In this document: positions 33,991 through 44,005 of the stretch, one piece after another | Layout of the letters: each line of letters starts with the position of its first letter | Numbering within the stretch: position 1 is the stretch's first letter | DNA from: Algoriphagus taiwanensis | Lineage (GTDB): Bacteria > Bacteroidota > Bacteroidia > Cytophagales > Cyclobacteriaceae | Reading direction: 5' to 3' | Length of the DNA: 64,000 bases | NCBI RefSeq assembly: GCF_036245645.1 | Contig: NZ_BTPE01000009.1 | Span: 62,001-126,000, forward strand | The notes under the pieces: generated by a model | The model's database searches: none | The model's input: the letters and a program-made list of their open reading frames with translations, nothing else | Told to the model about the DNA's origin: nothing | Translations under genes and position numbers: made by a program

Positions 33991-35634
33991 TTACCAGAAA
34001 ATAGTATACAGACCTGCAATAATTCCGGCAATCAAAATCGCTCCGATCTTGAATTGGGTACTTGTCTTGAATAGGTCTCTATTGACATCAATGCTGTTCG
34101 GATGGTCTTTTCCTTTACCTTCTACCAAGGAGATGACGATCATCAAGGTAGCCAAAACAAGGAATACCACACCCATTCGATCGATGAAAGGAAGGTTAGG
34201 GAAAACGGCCTTTAGTACCACGGAAAGAGGAATACTCAAAGAGGCTCCAACAAGGGCTGCATTGGAAGTGGTTTTCTTCCAGAAAACACCGAAGAAGAAG
34301 ATCGCAAAAACTCCCGGACTGATAAAGCCAGTGTATTCCTGAATAAATTGGAATGCCTGATCCAACTGCCCCAATGCGGGTGCTACGATCGAGGCAATAG
34401 CAAATGCGACCAAGGCAGTAATTCGGCCCACCGTCACCTGCTTGGACTCCGTGGCATTTTTACCGAAATACTTGGTATAAATATCCATGGTAAAAATGGT
34501 GGAAGTACTATTAGCCATGGAAGCCAAAGAAGAAACAATCGCGGCAGTAAGCGCAGCAAATGCCAAACCTTTCAACCCTACAGGAAGTAGCTGAAGCAAG
34601 GTTGGATAGGCTCGGTCAGATTTCACCAATCCGGTAGCCGGGTCGGTCATGGATTGGATGAAAGCAGAGTCTCCACCGTTTTTTACAATTACCCAAGCAG
34701 CAATTCCGGGAATTACCACAATCAGAGGCATCAAAAGTTTCAAAAATCCGGCGAAAATCATCCCTTTTTGGGCCTCGTCCAAGCTCTTCGCAGCCAAAGC
34801 ACGCTGGGTGATATACTGATTGAATCCCCAATAGCTGAGATTGGTAATCCACATCCCTCCGATCAGTACGGAAAGCCCTGGAAGCTCGAGATAAGCATCT
34901 TTGGTTCCGCCTTTTCCATCCGGTATCATCATTTCACCTTTGGAAAGAATCATGGAAAAGTGGCCAGGAACTTCTTTCCTCAACAGGCCCAAACCCTCCC
35001 AAGCATCACCGTTACCTACCATACTTAAGGCGATGTAAGTCGTAGCCAAACCACCGGCGATAAGGAATACTACCTGTACCACATCCGTCCAAGCCACTGC
35101 TTTGAGTCCACCATAGATGGAGTAAATCATGGCGAATAGTGCCAAACCCACAATTCCTGTGAATAAAGGCACGTCCAAAATCGTATTGAGTGTCAACGCT
35201 CCGAGATAGAGAACTGAGGTCAGATTGACAAAAACATAAAGCAGAAGCCAAAAGACAGCCATAGTGGTCCTTACCCGAGTATCATATCTGTCCAAAAGGA
35301 ACCCGGGCATGGTGTAAATGCCTTTTTTGATATACACGGGAAGAAAAAAGATGGCCACTACCAAAAGAGTAGCCGCTGCCATCCATTCATAAGTTGAAAT
35401 GGCAAGTCCAAGGGCAAAGCCCGAACCGGACATTCCGATAAACTGCTCTGCAGAAATATTAGAAGCGATAAGGGAGGCTCCTACTGCCCACCAGGGAAGT
35501 GCTTTGGAAGCCAAAAAGTAATCGGAGGAGTTTTTGACATGGCCTTTTTTCTCACGGGATACGAAGATGCCCATACCGATAATCAGGAGGCAATAGCCGA
35601 TAAAAACGGCTAGGTCAATGGGTTCAAGAAGCAT
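33991..35634 (-). CDS. Sodium:solute (SGLT-type) symporter, probable xylose importer
   Basis: An inner-membrane Na+/sugar symporter of the SSS family, 547 aa with about 14 hydrophobic segments. Landmarks are SDYFLASKALPWWAVGASLIASNISAEQFIG near the N-terminus, SIYGGLKAVAWTDVVQ, and AALTAAIVSSLASMANS, which carries the SSS sodium-site Ser residues. It is the first gene of the operon with xylB and xylA, so xylose is the likely substrate by context. The promoter must lie in 35635-36042, but no clear box was found. Confidence 0.88.
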   Translation of the reverse strand: MLLEPIDLAVFIGYCLLIIGMGIFVSREKKGHVKNSSDYFLASKALPWWAVGASLIASNISAEQFIGMSGSGFALGLAISTYEWMAAATLLVVAIFFLPVYIKKGIYTMPGFLLDRYDTRVRTTMAVFWLLLYVFVNLTSVLYLGALTLNTILDVPLFTGIVGLALFAMIYSIYGGLKAVAWTDVVQVVFLIAGGLATTYIALSMVGNGDAWEGLGLLRKEVPGHFSMILSKGEMMIPDGKGGTKDAYLELPGLSVLIGGMWITNLSYWGFNQYITQRALAAKSLDEAQKGMIFAGFLKLLMPLIVVIPGIAAWVIVKNGGDSAFIQSMTDPATGLVKSDRAYPTLLQLLPVGLKGLAFAALTAAIVSSLASMANSTSTIFTMDIYTKYFGKNATESKQVTVGRITALVAFAIASIVAPALGQLDQAFQFIQEYTGFISPGVFAIFFFGVFWKKTTSNAALVGASLSIPLSVVLKAVFPNLPFIDRMGVVFLVLATLMIVISLVEGKGKDHPNSIDVNRDLFKTSTQFKIGAILIAGIIAGLYTIFW

Positions 35635-36042
35635 AGGATTGGGTTAGGTTGAGAGTTTTGGGTATAAAGAATCAGGATTAGTTCAAATTTTATTTATTAA
35701 GGTCGATAAATATAAGGCTTTGATGCAAACGTCTGCAGAGATTTTCTCCAAGTAGCGATTTTTTTAAAAAAATCCATAAAAAAACTCCACTCTTGGAAGG
35801 GAACGGGGATCTTCTTTTGCAAAAAATGACAGAAGAGCATATTCCTGATATCTCCGATACTTGTCTCATATCCGCTCATTTTATTGTTCAAAATCGAACA
35901 CTTTTGTTATCTGTTCTTATTATCAAAACCTAGACTGATTCTAGAAAGAGTTGATTTTTGACTGAATATGCCGTTTAAGGAAATATTTTTTTAATCTTCG
36001 GGGGAAAATTAGGCTTAGCATTAATATTGACTCAAAAAGCCC
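35635..36042. other. Divergent non-coding region between the xylose operon and sdaAB
   Basis: About 400 bp with no convincing gene. It should hold promoters for the xylose operon (minus) and the serine dehydratase beta gene (plus). It contains a perfect 18-bp A/T palindrome GATTTTTTTAAAAAAATC (35757-35774). No regulator gene or recognised XylR site is present. Confidence 0.4.
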
Positions 36043-36720
36043 ATGGCCAATAAGAGTAGTGTCTTTGATATGATAGGTCCGGTGATGATCGGCCCCTCCT
36101 CTTCACATACAGCGGGAGTGGTTCGAATTGCCAGATCAGCTATCCGGGTTTTGGGTGGAATTCCAGATGAGGCGGACATTACTTTTTACAATTCCTTTGC
36201 TCGTACCTACGAAGGTCACGGGAGTGATCGGGCGATTTTGGGAGGTTTGATGGATTTTAAAACAGATGATCCCAAAATCAAAGATGCCATAGAACTCACC
36301 AAAGAAAGAGGCTTGAAGTACAAATTCAAATCCATCGGAAACTCCTCCGTTCACCATCCCAATACTATCAAGCTCAATTTGAAAAAAGGAGAAAAAGCAA
36401 TCGAGGTAGTCGGAGAAAGCCTCGGAGGAGGAGTCATTAATATCGCTGAAGTAGACGGTTTTGTGGCTAATTTCTCCGCTCAATCCCATACCTTAATCAT
36501 TAAGGCAAAAGATACCGCCGGTGCCATTGCATTCATTGCGAGTGTGATTGCGCAGGAAGGTTCCAACATTGCCACTATGTCCGTTTCCAGAAAAGGAAAA
36601 CATGATACGGCCTGTCATGTTATTGAAATGGATTCAGGCATTCGACCGATCACTACCCAATATTTACAGTCTATACCTTGGATCAAGGAGTTGATATACA
36701 TTCCTGATATTGATCTTTAA
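36043..36720 (+). CDS. sdaAB: L-serine ammonia-lyase (iron-sulfur type), beta subunit
   Basis: One of two subunits of the oxygen-sensitive 4Fe-4S L-serine dehydratase (serine to pyruvate plus ammonia). The signature IGPSSSHTAGVVRIAR is at the N-terminus, and FYNSFARTYEGHGSDRAILGGLM follows. The C-terminal third is an ACT domain (LIIKAKDTAGAIAFIASVIAQEGSNIATMSVSR) that can bind serine or another amino acid. At 225 aa it is the beta subunit alone; the alpha subunit with the Fe-S cysteines is not in the window. Confidence 0.9.
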   Translation: MANKSSVFDMIGPVMIGPSSSHTAGVVRIARSAIRVLGGIPDEADITFYNSFARTYEGHGSDRAILGGLMDFKTDDPKIKDAIELTKERGLKYKFKSIGNSSVHHPNTIKLNLKKGEKAIEVVGESLGGGVINIAEVDGFVANFSAQSHTLIIKAKDTAGAIAFIASVIAQEGSNIATMSVSRKGKHDTACHVIEMDSGIRPITTQYLQSIPWIKELIYIPDIDL

Positions 36721-36760
36721 AACCCATTAAATTCCAAACATAAACCAACTGTCCAACCGA

Positions 36761-38113
36761 ATGAAAAAGTTGTTCTTATTCTTTTTACTGACCACAGGAG
36801 CCTTTTTCCAGGCTTTTTCTCAAGATGAAATTCCACGTGGTCCATTTGACCTTCAGACCTGTGTGGATATCGCATTGGAAAATAACCTAACCCTCCAGCG
36901 TACCCGGCTCAATCAGGAAATTACTGAAGCCACTTTGCTCCAAAATCAAGGGCAAAGGATCCCCAGCTTTTCCATGGGAGCAAGTTCAGGGTATCGATGG
37001 GGTCGTTCTATCAACCCGGTAACCAACCTCTTCGAAAACAACCGAATCGGAAACATTAACCTGTTTGCCAATTCCAATGTGACGGTATTTGGAGGGATGA
37101 GAATCAACAATTCGGTAGCCCAAGCAAGAAAAGACCTAGAATCAGGGGAATTCAACCTACAGGCAACAACCAATCAGGTTACTTTGGATATCATCAATCA
37201 GTTTATCAATGTGGTTTTCAACCGAGAGCAGGTAAAAATTGCTGAAAACCAATTGAAATCTACCTCAGAGCAGCTGGAAAGAACTACCAAACTGGTCAAT
37301 GCAGGATCTCTTCCCATCTCTGACCAATTGGATCTTCAGTCACAAAATGCCACCAACCAACTGGAGTTAATCAATGCCAAAAACAATCTAAGACAAGCAA
37401 AACTTGCGCTTGCGCAGGCCATGCAGATTCCATTTTCAGAAGACTTTGATGTAATCGAGCCTGAATTTGAGGTTACGGCTTACGATTTGGCGACCAACGA
37501 TCCCGCAAAAATTTATGAAATCGCGATCAACATCATGCCCGAGATCAAAGCCAGTGAGGCAAGTATTGAAAGCGCAGAATATGGCGTGAAAATCGCCAAA
37601 GGTGCCTTCTACCCTACTTTGGGTCTCGGAGCAAACGTATTCTCCAACTATGTAGACCAGCCGGGATTTGGCCAGACTGAAATTCCAAGCTTTGGTGATC
37701 AGGTCGAACGAAACCTTTCCCAGTCTGCCAATTTGCAGCTGAACATACCGATTTTCACCAATTTCAACAACCGGGCGGCAGTACAGCGAGCCAGAGCTCA
37801 AAAGGCTTTGGCTGAAGTAGATAATCAGCAGGCCAAAAACCAACTTCGTCAAGACATCGAAACCGCTTACAACCAAGCTCTAGCAGCTGAGCAATCCTAT
37901 GAAGCTTCTCTAGTTCGGGTAAAAAGCCTGGAGGAAACTTTCCGTATCGCTCAGCAGAGATTTGATTTGGGCGCGATCAACTCTGTGGATTTTCAGGTAG
38001 CTCAAAACAACCTGTTTAATGCCCAAGCAGACTTGCTCAATGCTAAATACACTTACATTTTCAGAATTAAAGTACTTGATTTCTATATCGGTAACCCCAT
38101 TAACTTAAACTAA
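36761..38113 (+). CDS. TolC-family outer-membrane efflux protein
   Basis: The outer-membrane channel of a tripartite efflux or secretion system. A signal peptide (LLTTGAFFQAFSQ) is followed by two OEP repeats with the long heptad helices characteristic of TolC (LQSQNATNQLELINAKNNLRQAKLALAQAM; RVKSLEETFRIAQQRFDLGAINSVDFQVAQNNLFNAQADLLNAK). Length 450 aa. It is followed 3 bp later by a membrane-fusion protein gene. No RND or ABC permease gene follows before the terminator, so the pump subunit must be encoded elsewhere. Confidence 0.92.
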   Translation: MKKLFLFFLLTTGAFFQAFSQDEIPRGPFDLQTCVDIALENNLTLQRTRLNQEITEATLLQNQGQRIPSFSMGASSGYRWGRSINPVTNLFENNRIGNINLFANSNVTVFGGMRINNSVAQARKDLESGEFNLQATTNQVTLDIINQFINVVFNREQVKIAENQLKSTSEQLERTTKLVNAGSLPISDQLDLQSQNATNQLELINAKNNLRQAKLALAQAMQIPFSEDFDVIEPEFEVTAYDLATNDPAKIYEIAINIMPEIKASEASIESAEYGVKIAKGAFYPTLGLGANVFSNYVDQPGFGQTEIPSFGDQVERNLSQSANLQLNIPIFTNFNNRAAVQRARAQKALAEVDNQQAKNQLRQDIETAYNQALAAEQSYEASLVRVKSLEETFRIAQQRFDLGAINSVDFQVAQNNLFNAQADLLNAKYTYIFRIKVLDFYIGNPINLN

Positions 38114-38116
38114 ACC

Positions 38117-39427
38117 ATGGCTAATAAAAAGTCCAACAAACTATTGTATTACCTCCTAGGAGCTGTTGTCCTGATTATTCTTTTCGCAGTCATCGGGCGA
38201 TCTGCCGGATGGATTGGGGGAGCAAAAGAAACCGAAGTGGAATTTGCTACCGCCAAAAAGACCTCCATCGTGGAAAAAGTGAGTGCCTCAGGAGAAATAC
38301 AGCCTGAAGTAGAAGTCAAGCTATCTCCTGACGTAGCCGGTGAAATCATCGAGCTGAATGTACAAGAAGGCGATTCCGTGGAAGCGGGAAAGCTTTTGGT
38401 CAAAATCCGCCCTGACAACTTCGTCTCCGCACTGGAAAGAAGCCGAGCAAACCTCAATCAGCAGATGGCAAATTTGGCCCAATCCAAAGCTACCCTTCAG
38501 CGATCTGAGGCTCAATACACACAAGCTGAGCTAAACTTCGAAAGACAAAAAGCACTTTATGCTTCGAAGGCTATTTCTGATGCAGATTTTGAAACTGCTC
38601 AAGCCAACTTCCTTTCAGCAAAAAATGACTTGGAAGCAGCCAAGCAGAATGTGGTAGCGGCCGAATTCATCATCAAAAGTTCTCAAGCCTCCGTTAACGA
38701 AGCTGCTGAAAACCTCAGATTGACCAACGTAAATTCTCCCGTTTCAGGGATTGTATCCAGCCTTTTGGTAGAAAAAGGGGAACGTGTGGTAGGTACTCAG
38801 CAGATGGCAGGTACTGAAATGATGACCATTGCAGACCTTTCCAAAATGGAAGTGCGAGTGGATGTGAATGAAAATGATATCATCCGATTGTCTTTGGGTG
38901 ACACGACCATTATCGACGTGGATGCCTACTCCTCTACAGGAAAAAAATTCAAAGGAATCGTCACCAGTATTGCCAATACAGCCAATACCAAAGCTTCTGC
39001 CGATGCAGTGACAGAATTTAAAGTGAAAATAAGAATCCTGAACAGCTCCTATGAGGACTTGGTCAAAGCGGGCAACCGCTACCCTTTCCGACCAGGAATG
39101 ACTGCATCTGTGGAGATTTTGACGACGTCCAAGGACAATGTCCTTTCGATCCCATTGGCTTCTGTAACCACCAGAGACAACGTAGTAGATACCTTGGCCG
39201 GAGGTACTACCAAAGTGAAGGAGCTTGTATTTGTACATGAAAACGGAAAAGCTGTGCAGCGAGTAGTGAAGACAGGAATCTCCGACTACGAAAACATCGA
39301 AATTCTGGAAGGAATCAAAGAAGGTGAAGAAGTTATTTCAGGTCCTTATTTTATCGTTTCCAAGCAGCTGAAAGATGGGGATTTGGTGAAAAAGATGAGT
39401 GCTGCTCCAGCGGCTAAAGAAGAATAA
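38117..39427 (+). CDS. Periplasmic adaptor (membrane-fusion, HlyD/MacA-like) subunit
   Basis: Connects an inner-membrane pump to the TolC channel. The N-terminal anchor is LLYYLLGAVVLIILFAVIG. The lipoyl halves are VSASGEIQPEVEVKLSPDVAGEIIELNVQEGD and LRLTNVNSPVSGIVSSLLVEKGE, separated by a coiled-coil hairpin. Beta-barrel and membrane-proximal domains follow (FRPGMTASVEILT; VQRVVKTGISDYENIEILEGIKEGEEVISGP). The layout is closest to MacA-type adaptors that work with ABC permeases. It closes a two-gene operon ended by a strong terminator. Confidence 0.9.
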   Translation: MANKKSNKLLYYLLGAVVLIILFAVIGRSAGWIGGAKETEVEFATAKKTSIVEKVSASGEIQPEVEVKLSPDVAGEIIELNVQEGDSVEAGKLLVKIRPDNFVSALERSRANLNQQMANLAQSKATLQRSEAQYTQAELNFERQKALYASKAISDADFETAQANFLSAKNDLEAAKQNVVAAEFIIKSSQASVNEAAENLRLTNVNSPVSGIVSSLLVEKGERVVGTQQMAGTEMMTIADLSKMEVRVDVNENDIIRLSLGDTTIIDVDAYSSTGKKFKGIVTSIANTANTKASADAVTEFKVKIRILNSSYEDLVKAGNRYPFRPGMTASVEILTTSKDNVLSIPLASVTTRDNVVDTLAGGTTKVKELVFVHENGKAVQRVVKTGISDYENIEILEGIKEGEEVISGPYFIVSKQLKDGDLVKKMSAAPAAKEE

Positions 39428-39439
39428 AACCAGCCTTAA

Positions 39440-39482
39440 GCAAAAAAAGCCCGCGTTTGATTTGAACGTGGGCTTTTTTTGC
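39440..39482. terminator. Bidirectional terminator between the efflux operon and the FISUMP gene
   Basis: AGCAAAAAAAGCCCGCGTT pairs with AACGTGGGCTTTTTTTGCT (one G-T wobble) around a short loop. A- and T-runs on both sides make it work for both convergent genes. Confidence 0.88.
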
Positions 39483-39491
39483 TCCAAAGAC

Positions 39492-41588
39492 TTATTCTTT
39501 TTTAATGCACCGGATATAATGGCCTTCAAAAAAGAAACTGGATCGAAGACTGATTTGAAGGGAACTCGTTCCGGCTTCCAAGAGGGCAATGGTATTAGGC
39601 AATAAATCATCGTTAGCAGAATTCCTGGCCCACCATCCGGTAAAAACACCTAAACTTTCAAAGGAACCAAACTGATTTTTCAATCCTCCCGCTCTTGCAT
39701 TAAACCCTGACTCATTCGAAGAATAGGGATAAGACTCCTCCCAGCTGCCTCTTTTTTTGAGCATTTTGCCAGCTTCAAAAGCTCCACCAAGTTCTCTTGC
39801 CAAGGCTTCAAAATCCTCTGTAGTTGGGATTTCCCATCCGTCCGGACAGAGGCATCCCGGCAAAGCATGAAGGTTATAGAGGTAGCCATAATTTCTCTCA
39901 AATTCCGAATCATTAATATAGGGTGAATAGGAAGCAAAGTCGAAATTTTGTGGGCTATTGGGATTCGGAGCGGGCCAATCCGATCTCCTTGGCACTGGCC
40001 TCCCATCAATCCGAATGGTATTTCGAAGGTTTTCGGCCATCCACCAGCGGTCTCCTATTTTAACGGTTGTGTACTCATTCCCTTCCCTATCCATGACTTC
40101 ACCGAATTCTGGAACAAAAAATTCAAGCACTATTTCCTCACCGCCTCCTCTTACTATTACTGAATGATTTCCCGAATTAAAAGTCGCTTGGGTTTCGTTG
40201 ATAATTCCATTGCTCCATTCTATCATGAGAGGTGCCATTCCGGAAAAAACCTGAAGAAAGGCTGTCCCCGAGTCAAAAAACAAATCCAGAATCAATTCTG
40301 ATTCATCAACCACAATTCCTTTAATAGTTCTTGAAACTTGGAATCCATCGAAATGGATATCCAAAACAAAGTCAAATTCCTGTGTGCCCTCTCCCAACTT
40401 AGAAAAGGCCAAATACAATTTTCCATCAACTATTTCACCTTTTGAATAACTCACTCCTGGATTGGAAATGGACTGAACCTCAAACTCAAATTCAGTCAAG
40501 GCTCTTTTTTCAATAAAATTGGTAAGCGGGAAATCGTAATAAGTGATAAAAGAGAATGTGGGTAATTCCAAGTTCCTTTCTTGCTGAATTGAAAAAATAA
40601 GGTCCCGGTTGGATGAATTCTGATTTTTTATCGATTTAATGTAGCTAACCTTCGCCCCCAATCCATTGAGGCTTTCACTTCCATCCAAGGCACGAAGAGG
40701 TGAAAACCCTCCGGTCAATTCCAATGCAAGCGAATTCCCGGAATTAAATAGCAGAGGATCAGTCCCCAACACACCAAATTTGGACTTCAAATCCACTTCC
40801 TTAACTATCTTACAAATGAAAATTTGGGATCCTAAAAATTCCTGAACCAATAAATTTCTCAAAATCAAGTCTCCGAGAAATGATAAAAACGCGTCATTGA
40901 AAGTTGATTTTGGCAAAAAAGCAATCCTTGCTTTAAGCTGATTCAGTTCCCAGTCTTGTTCAAAAGTATTGAGTTGGAATAGGGTGAATTTTTCATCAAG
41001 ACAGTTTTCAAATTCCCCTTCTGCCTGAAGGCTAAAAGGAACAAACTTTTCAAACCCATTTTGATAGATCAGGTAAATCAATTCATTTCTTTCTTTGGAG
41101 GAAAGGTTTGAATATTGGGAAAGGAAATGATCAGACCATTTTTGGACATCCTCCAGAAAATACTGATAGGTAGGATTTTGGCTAAGGCTATCCTTTATTT
41201 GGGCACTTCCTTCAAAATAATTGGACCAAAAACCCGCTATTGCCTCCGGAGATATGGAATTTTCAACTAGAGTCACATCCCACACTCTGATTTCTTTCTG
41301 TAAGTCCAACTTTAGCTGATACTTTCCCGGAGGGAGGTCAGGCACTTTGAAAACAACTTCATTTTTTTCAGTAACACCAGCTTCTATAGGAACCTCTCCA
41401 AAAAATCCGGTGACTGTTTCAATACCAGATGCCAAAGGCCCTGGACTAAAATACCTGATCTGATAAGGGAAAAACTCCTTGGAAATGGAACCCTGATAAT
41501 TAAAATCATCAATCACAGGAACTTCTTCCTGATTGCAAGCAACTACGGCCAAAAGAAGCAGAAAAATGAAATAGCTAATCTTTCTCAT
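39492..41588 (-). CDS. Lipoprotein with C-terminal FISUMP domain
   Basis: A surface or outer-membrane lipoprotein of unknown function. From the ATG at 41588 (MRKISYFIF) the signal ends at LLLAVVAC (Cys18). A start 16 codons upstream is possible but less good. The first about 500 residues are uncharacterised beta-rich sequence with Ser/Asn-rich stretches. The last about 170 residues are a Fibrobacter succinogenes major paralogous domain: MDREGNEYTTVKIGDRWWMAENLR, NYGYLYNLHAL, CLCPDGWEIPTTEDFEAL and GHYIRCIKKE. FISUMP proteins are common in Bacteroidota, but no molecular function is established that I can cite. Confidence 0.8.
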   Translation of the reverse strand: MRKISYFIFLLLLAVVACNQEEVPVIDDFNYQGSISKEFFPYQIRYFSPGPLASGIETVTGFFGEVPIEAGVTEKNEVVFKVPDLPPGKYQLKLDLQKEIRVWDVTLVENSISPEAIAGFWSNYFEGSAQIKDSLSQNPTYQYFLEDVQKWSDHFLSQYSNLSSKERNELIYLIYQNGFEKFVPFSLQAEGEFENCLDEKFTLFQLNTFEQDWELNQLKARIAFLPKSTFNDAFLSFLGDLILRNLLVQEFLGSQIFICKIVKEVDLKSKFGVLGTDPLLFNSGNSLALELTGGFSPLRALDGSESLNGLGAKVSYIKSIKNQNSSNRDLIFSIQQERNLELPTFSFITYYDFPLTNFIEKRALTEFEFEVQSISNPGVSYSKGEIVDGKLYLAFSKLGEGTQEFDFVLDIHFDGFQVSRTIKGIVVDESELILDLFFDSGTAFLQVFSGMAPLMIEWSNGIINETQATFNSGNHSVIVRGGGEEIVLEFFVPEFGEVMDREGNEYTTVKIGDRWWMAENLRNTIRIDGRPVPRRSDWPAPNPNSPQNFDFASYSPYINDSEFERNYGYLYNLHALPGCLCPDGWEIPTTEDFEALARELGGAFEAGKMLKKRGSWEESYPYSSNESGFNARAGGLKNQFGSFESLGVFTGWWARNSANDDLLPNTIALLEAGTSSLQISLRSSFFFEGHYIRCIKKE

Positions 41589-41711
41589 AGCCCTGAAGAA
41601 AGGATGTATTGTTCTCAACAAAGAACCCAATTTCAATCAGGAGAATGAAAAATAGTAAAAATTAATTTTCAGGCTGCTTACTAAACTCCCTGCCTATTTT
41701 ATTGATAATTA

Positions 41712-43988
41712 TTAATTGACGGTCAACCTGATTCCCAAAAACCCTCTAATCCCCTGATTCGGTGCAAACATATAGGAAGGATCAAAGGTCAAGGCATTGG
41801 GATTGTCAGGAGTAGGTATAGCCTGTCCTGCATCATCAAATACCACTCCCCGATCAAATGGATCAAAGGCTCGGGCAATACTGTTGGCCGGAGGGGTATA
41901 GTTGAGCAGGTTTTTCACCCCACCGTAGACTTCCCATTTCTTCCCAAAGCTTTTGGTAACCTGAATATTCTGCAGGCTCCACCAAGGAGAATATTCCGGA
42001 CGGTCGTCCAACTCTCCCAAAAGCGGCAATCGCATCGGTCCATACACATTTCCTGTGTAGTCAATAGTCAATTCCAAGGGATGGAAATGATATCCTATGG
42101 TCCAGACCCCCGAGAATCTCTCCGTAAGTAATTGCCTCTCTCTCACCCCGTTTTCTGTAAAGGAAACATCCATCAAAGTTACTCCAGAAAGAACTTTCAG
42201 TCCGTTGGCCCAAAGGGCATCAAAACTCAAACTGAGCCCTTGGCTTCTGGAAGTCCCCTCAAGATTGGCATAGATGATCTGATTGGGATTAGTTTCGTAG
42301 TCAGGGATGATCTTGTTGGAGAATTGGGTGAAAAATGCAGAGGCATCCCAGCTGAAGTAATTCCCCTGATCAGTATAAATCTTTTTGACCAAGTTGGTAT
42401 TTACATTCCAGCTTCTTTCCGGGTCCAAATCCTCCTCAAAAACCACCTGACGGGCTCCTGTCAAAGCAGCATGGTCTTCGGTAAAGACATTAGCCACCCG
42501 GAAGCCGTTGCCTACAGATGTCCTCCAGATCAAGGATTTATCTTTGGAACTCAGCTTGTAATTGATCCTCGGGGACCAAATCCCTCCATGGACAGAATTG
42601 TAGTCGTAGCGAAGCCCTGCCAAGAGACTTTGATTGGTCTTGAATTTGAACTCATTCTGGGCAAAAAACCCGGGCAAATGAATCTGAGAAGGATTGTTCC
42701 CTATTCCTCCCGATTCCGCTGTGGCTGGAGTATTGTCGTCATAGTAGGTATACCGATACGCCAGGCCTGTTAACAATTGGTTTTTGCCCAAGGTCTTGTT
42801 CCAAGTCAGCTGGCCAAAACCGATCCGCTGATCTGCCAGATAAAACATGTCCCCGTAGTAGGAATCCTGTTTATGTCCATTGGCAGAGACCTGTAGATTG
42901 ATTTCTTCCTTCACAGGCAATTGGTAATTTCCAAAAAGCTCCCAACGACGGGTGCGGATACTCTCTCCGTAAACTTCATCCCCTCCCCGGTCTGCCGGAG
43001 TCCAGTTGAGCTGTCCTCCCCATCGGTCTTCCTGAATGTACCTTCCGGCCAAGGAAAGGGTTTTTCCATTTCGCTGCTGAATCTGAAACTTCTGGAAAAC
43101 TGAAAACCGCTCCTGCAAAGTCAGGTCAGTTAAGCCATCCCCATTATTGTCAATAGGATTGTCGTAGTGAAAGGCATTGATTCCCGTCAGGGACTGGACC
43201 TTTTCACCAAATGAGGACCGAATCCCTAGATCCAGATTCAACTCTCCCCAGGTAGTTCCCATTGCATCTGCAGACACTAAGGGAGCATTTTCCGGTCGCT
43301 TGGTGATAATATTGATCAATCCGGCAACAGCCTCCGAACCATAAAGCGTAGATGCAGGCCCTTTGACCACCTCGATGCGATCGATCAGAGATTGGGGAAT
43401 GCCGGAAAGCCCATAGACTGTACCCAAACCACTGACCAAGGGCATTCCATCAATCAGAATCATGGTGTAAGGTCCCTCCAATCCGTTGATCTGAATATCA
43501 CCGGTGTAGCAAATACTGCAATTGACTTGTGGTCTGACCCCGTTGATATTTTGGAAGGATTCGAAAAGAGAAGGACTGCGGTTGGCCTGAAAAAAGGAGC
43601 TCTTGTACACTTCCACCGGCACGGGACTGTCTTTTCGGGAAATCTCCTGAAGCGTACCACTGACCACCACTTCATCCAAAAGGGCTTCTACCCCATTGAC
43701 ATTCAAAGTCATTTCCTTCCCGCCACTCGGCACATCTATACTTTGCTCCAAGGCCTTTTTTCCTAAATAGCTGACTTGCAACAAGTACTGACCGGGAGAT
43801 TCCAAATCGAGAATAAATCTCCCCTCCTCGTCAGAAACTGTACCTTTCCCTGTCTCTTTCACCAAAAGTGTAGCATAAGGCAAAGGCTTGCCATCTGCAA
43901 TCACCTGACCGGATAGCAAGGAATTTTGGCCAAATGAGCCAGTAACAAAGCCTAAAATCAATCCAAATACCAAGGCAAGCTTTCTCAT
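41712..43988 (-). CDS. TonB-dependent outer-membrane receptor, probably metal-related
   Basis: A 758-residue energised importer. After a signal peptide comes a carboxypeptidase-regulatory-like domain (about 25-110: LSGQVIADGKPLPYATLLVKETGKGTVSDEEG). The plug follows (about 115-230) with QINGLEGPYTMILIDGMPLVSGL and VVKGPASTLYGSEAVAGLINIIT, and then the 22-strand barrel. The plug contains a Cys pair, NCSICYTG, directly before the QINGLEG loop; I recall it from related Bacteroidota receptors, but its role is unknown to me. It is divergent from a DtxR/MntR-type metal regulator, with a DtxR-box-like site and another palindrome between them. Iron or manganese-linked regulation is therefore likely by context. 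Confidence 0.88.
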   Translation of the reverse strand: MRKLALVFGLILGFVTGSFGQNSLLSGQVIADGKPLPYATLLVKETGKGTVSDEEGRFILDLESPGQYLLQVSYLGKKALEQSIDVPSGGKEMTLNVNGVEALLDEVVVSGTLQEISRKDSPVPVEVYKSSFFQANRSPSLFESFQNINGVRPQVNCSICYTGDIQINGLEGPYTMILIDGMPLVSGLGTVYGLSGIPQSLIDRIEVVKGPASTLYGSEAVAGLINIITKRPENAPLVSADAMGTTWGELNLDLGIRSSFGEKVQSLTGINAFHYDNPIDNNGDGLTDLTLQERFSVFQKFQIQQRNGKTLSLAGRYIQEDRWGGQLNWTPADRGGDEVYGESIRTRRWELFGNYQLPVKEEINLQVSANGHKQDSYYGDMFYLADQRIGFGQLTWNKTLGKNQLLTGLAYRYTYYDDNTPATAESGGIGNNPSQIHLPGFFAQNEFKFKTNQSLLAGLRYDYNSVHGGIWSPRINYKLSSKDKSLIWRTSVGNGFRVANVFTEDHAALTGARQVVFEEDLDPERSWNVNTNLVKKIYTDQGNYFSWDASAFFTQFSNKIIPDYETNPNQIIYANLEGTSRSQGLSLSFDALWANGLKVLSGVTLMDVSFTENGVRERQLLTERFSGVWTIGYHFHPLELTIDYTGNVYGPMRLPLLGELDDRPEYSPWWSLQNIQVTKSFGKKWEVYGGVKNLLNYTPPANSIARAFDPFDRGVVFDDAGQAIPTPDNPNALTFDPSYMFAPNQGIRGFLGIRLTVN

Positions 43989-44005
43989 CTCTGTTATTTT
44001 TTCAA

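Noticed and set aside
35697..35891. 64-codon open frame on - upstream of the xylose symporter
   Set aside because: Composition looks like non-coding AT-rich sequence, with no domain and no terminator; it overlaps the expected promoter region and an A/T palindrome.
42132..42773. 213-codon open frame on + within the TonB receptor
   Set aside because: Antisense of the receptor barrel; no signal, domain or start context.
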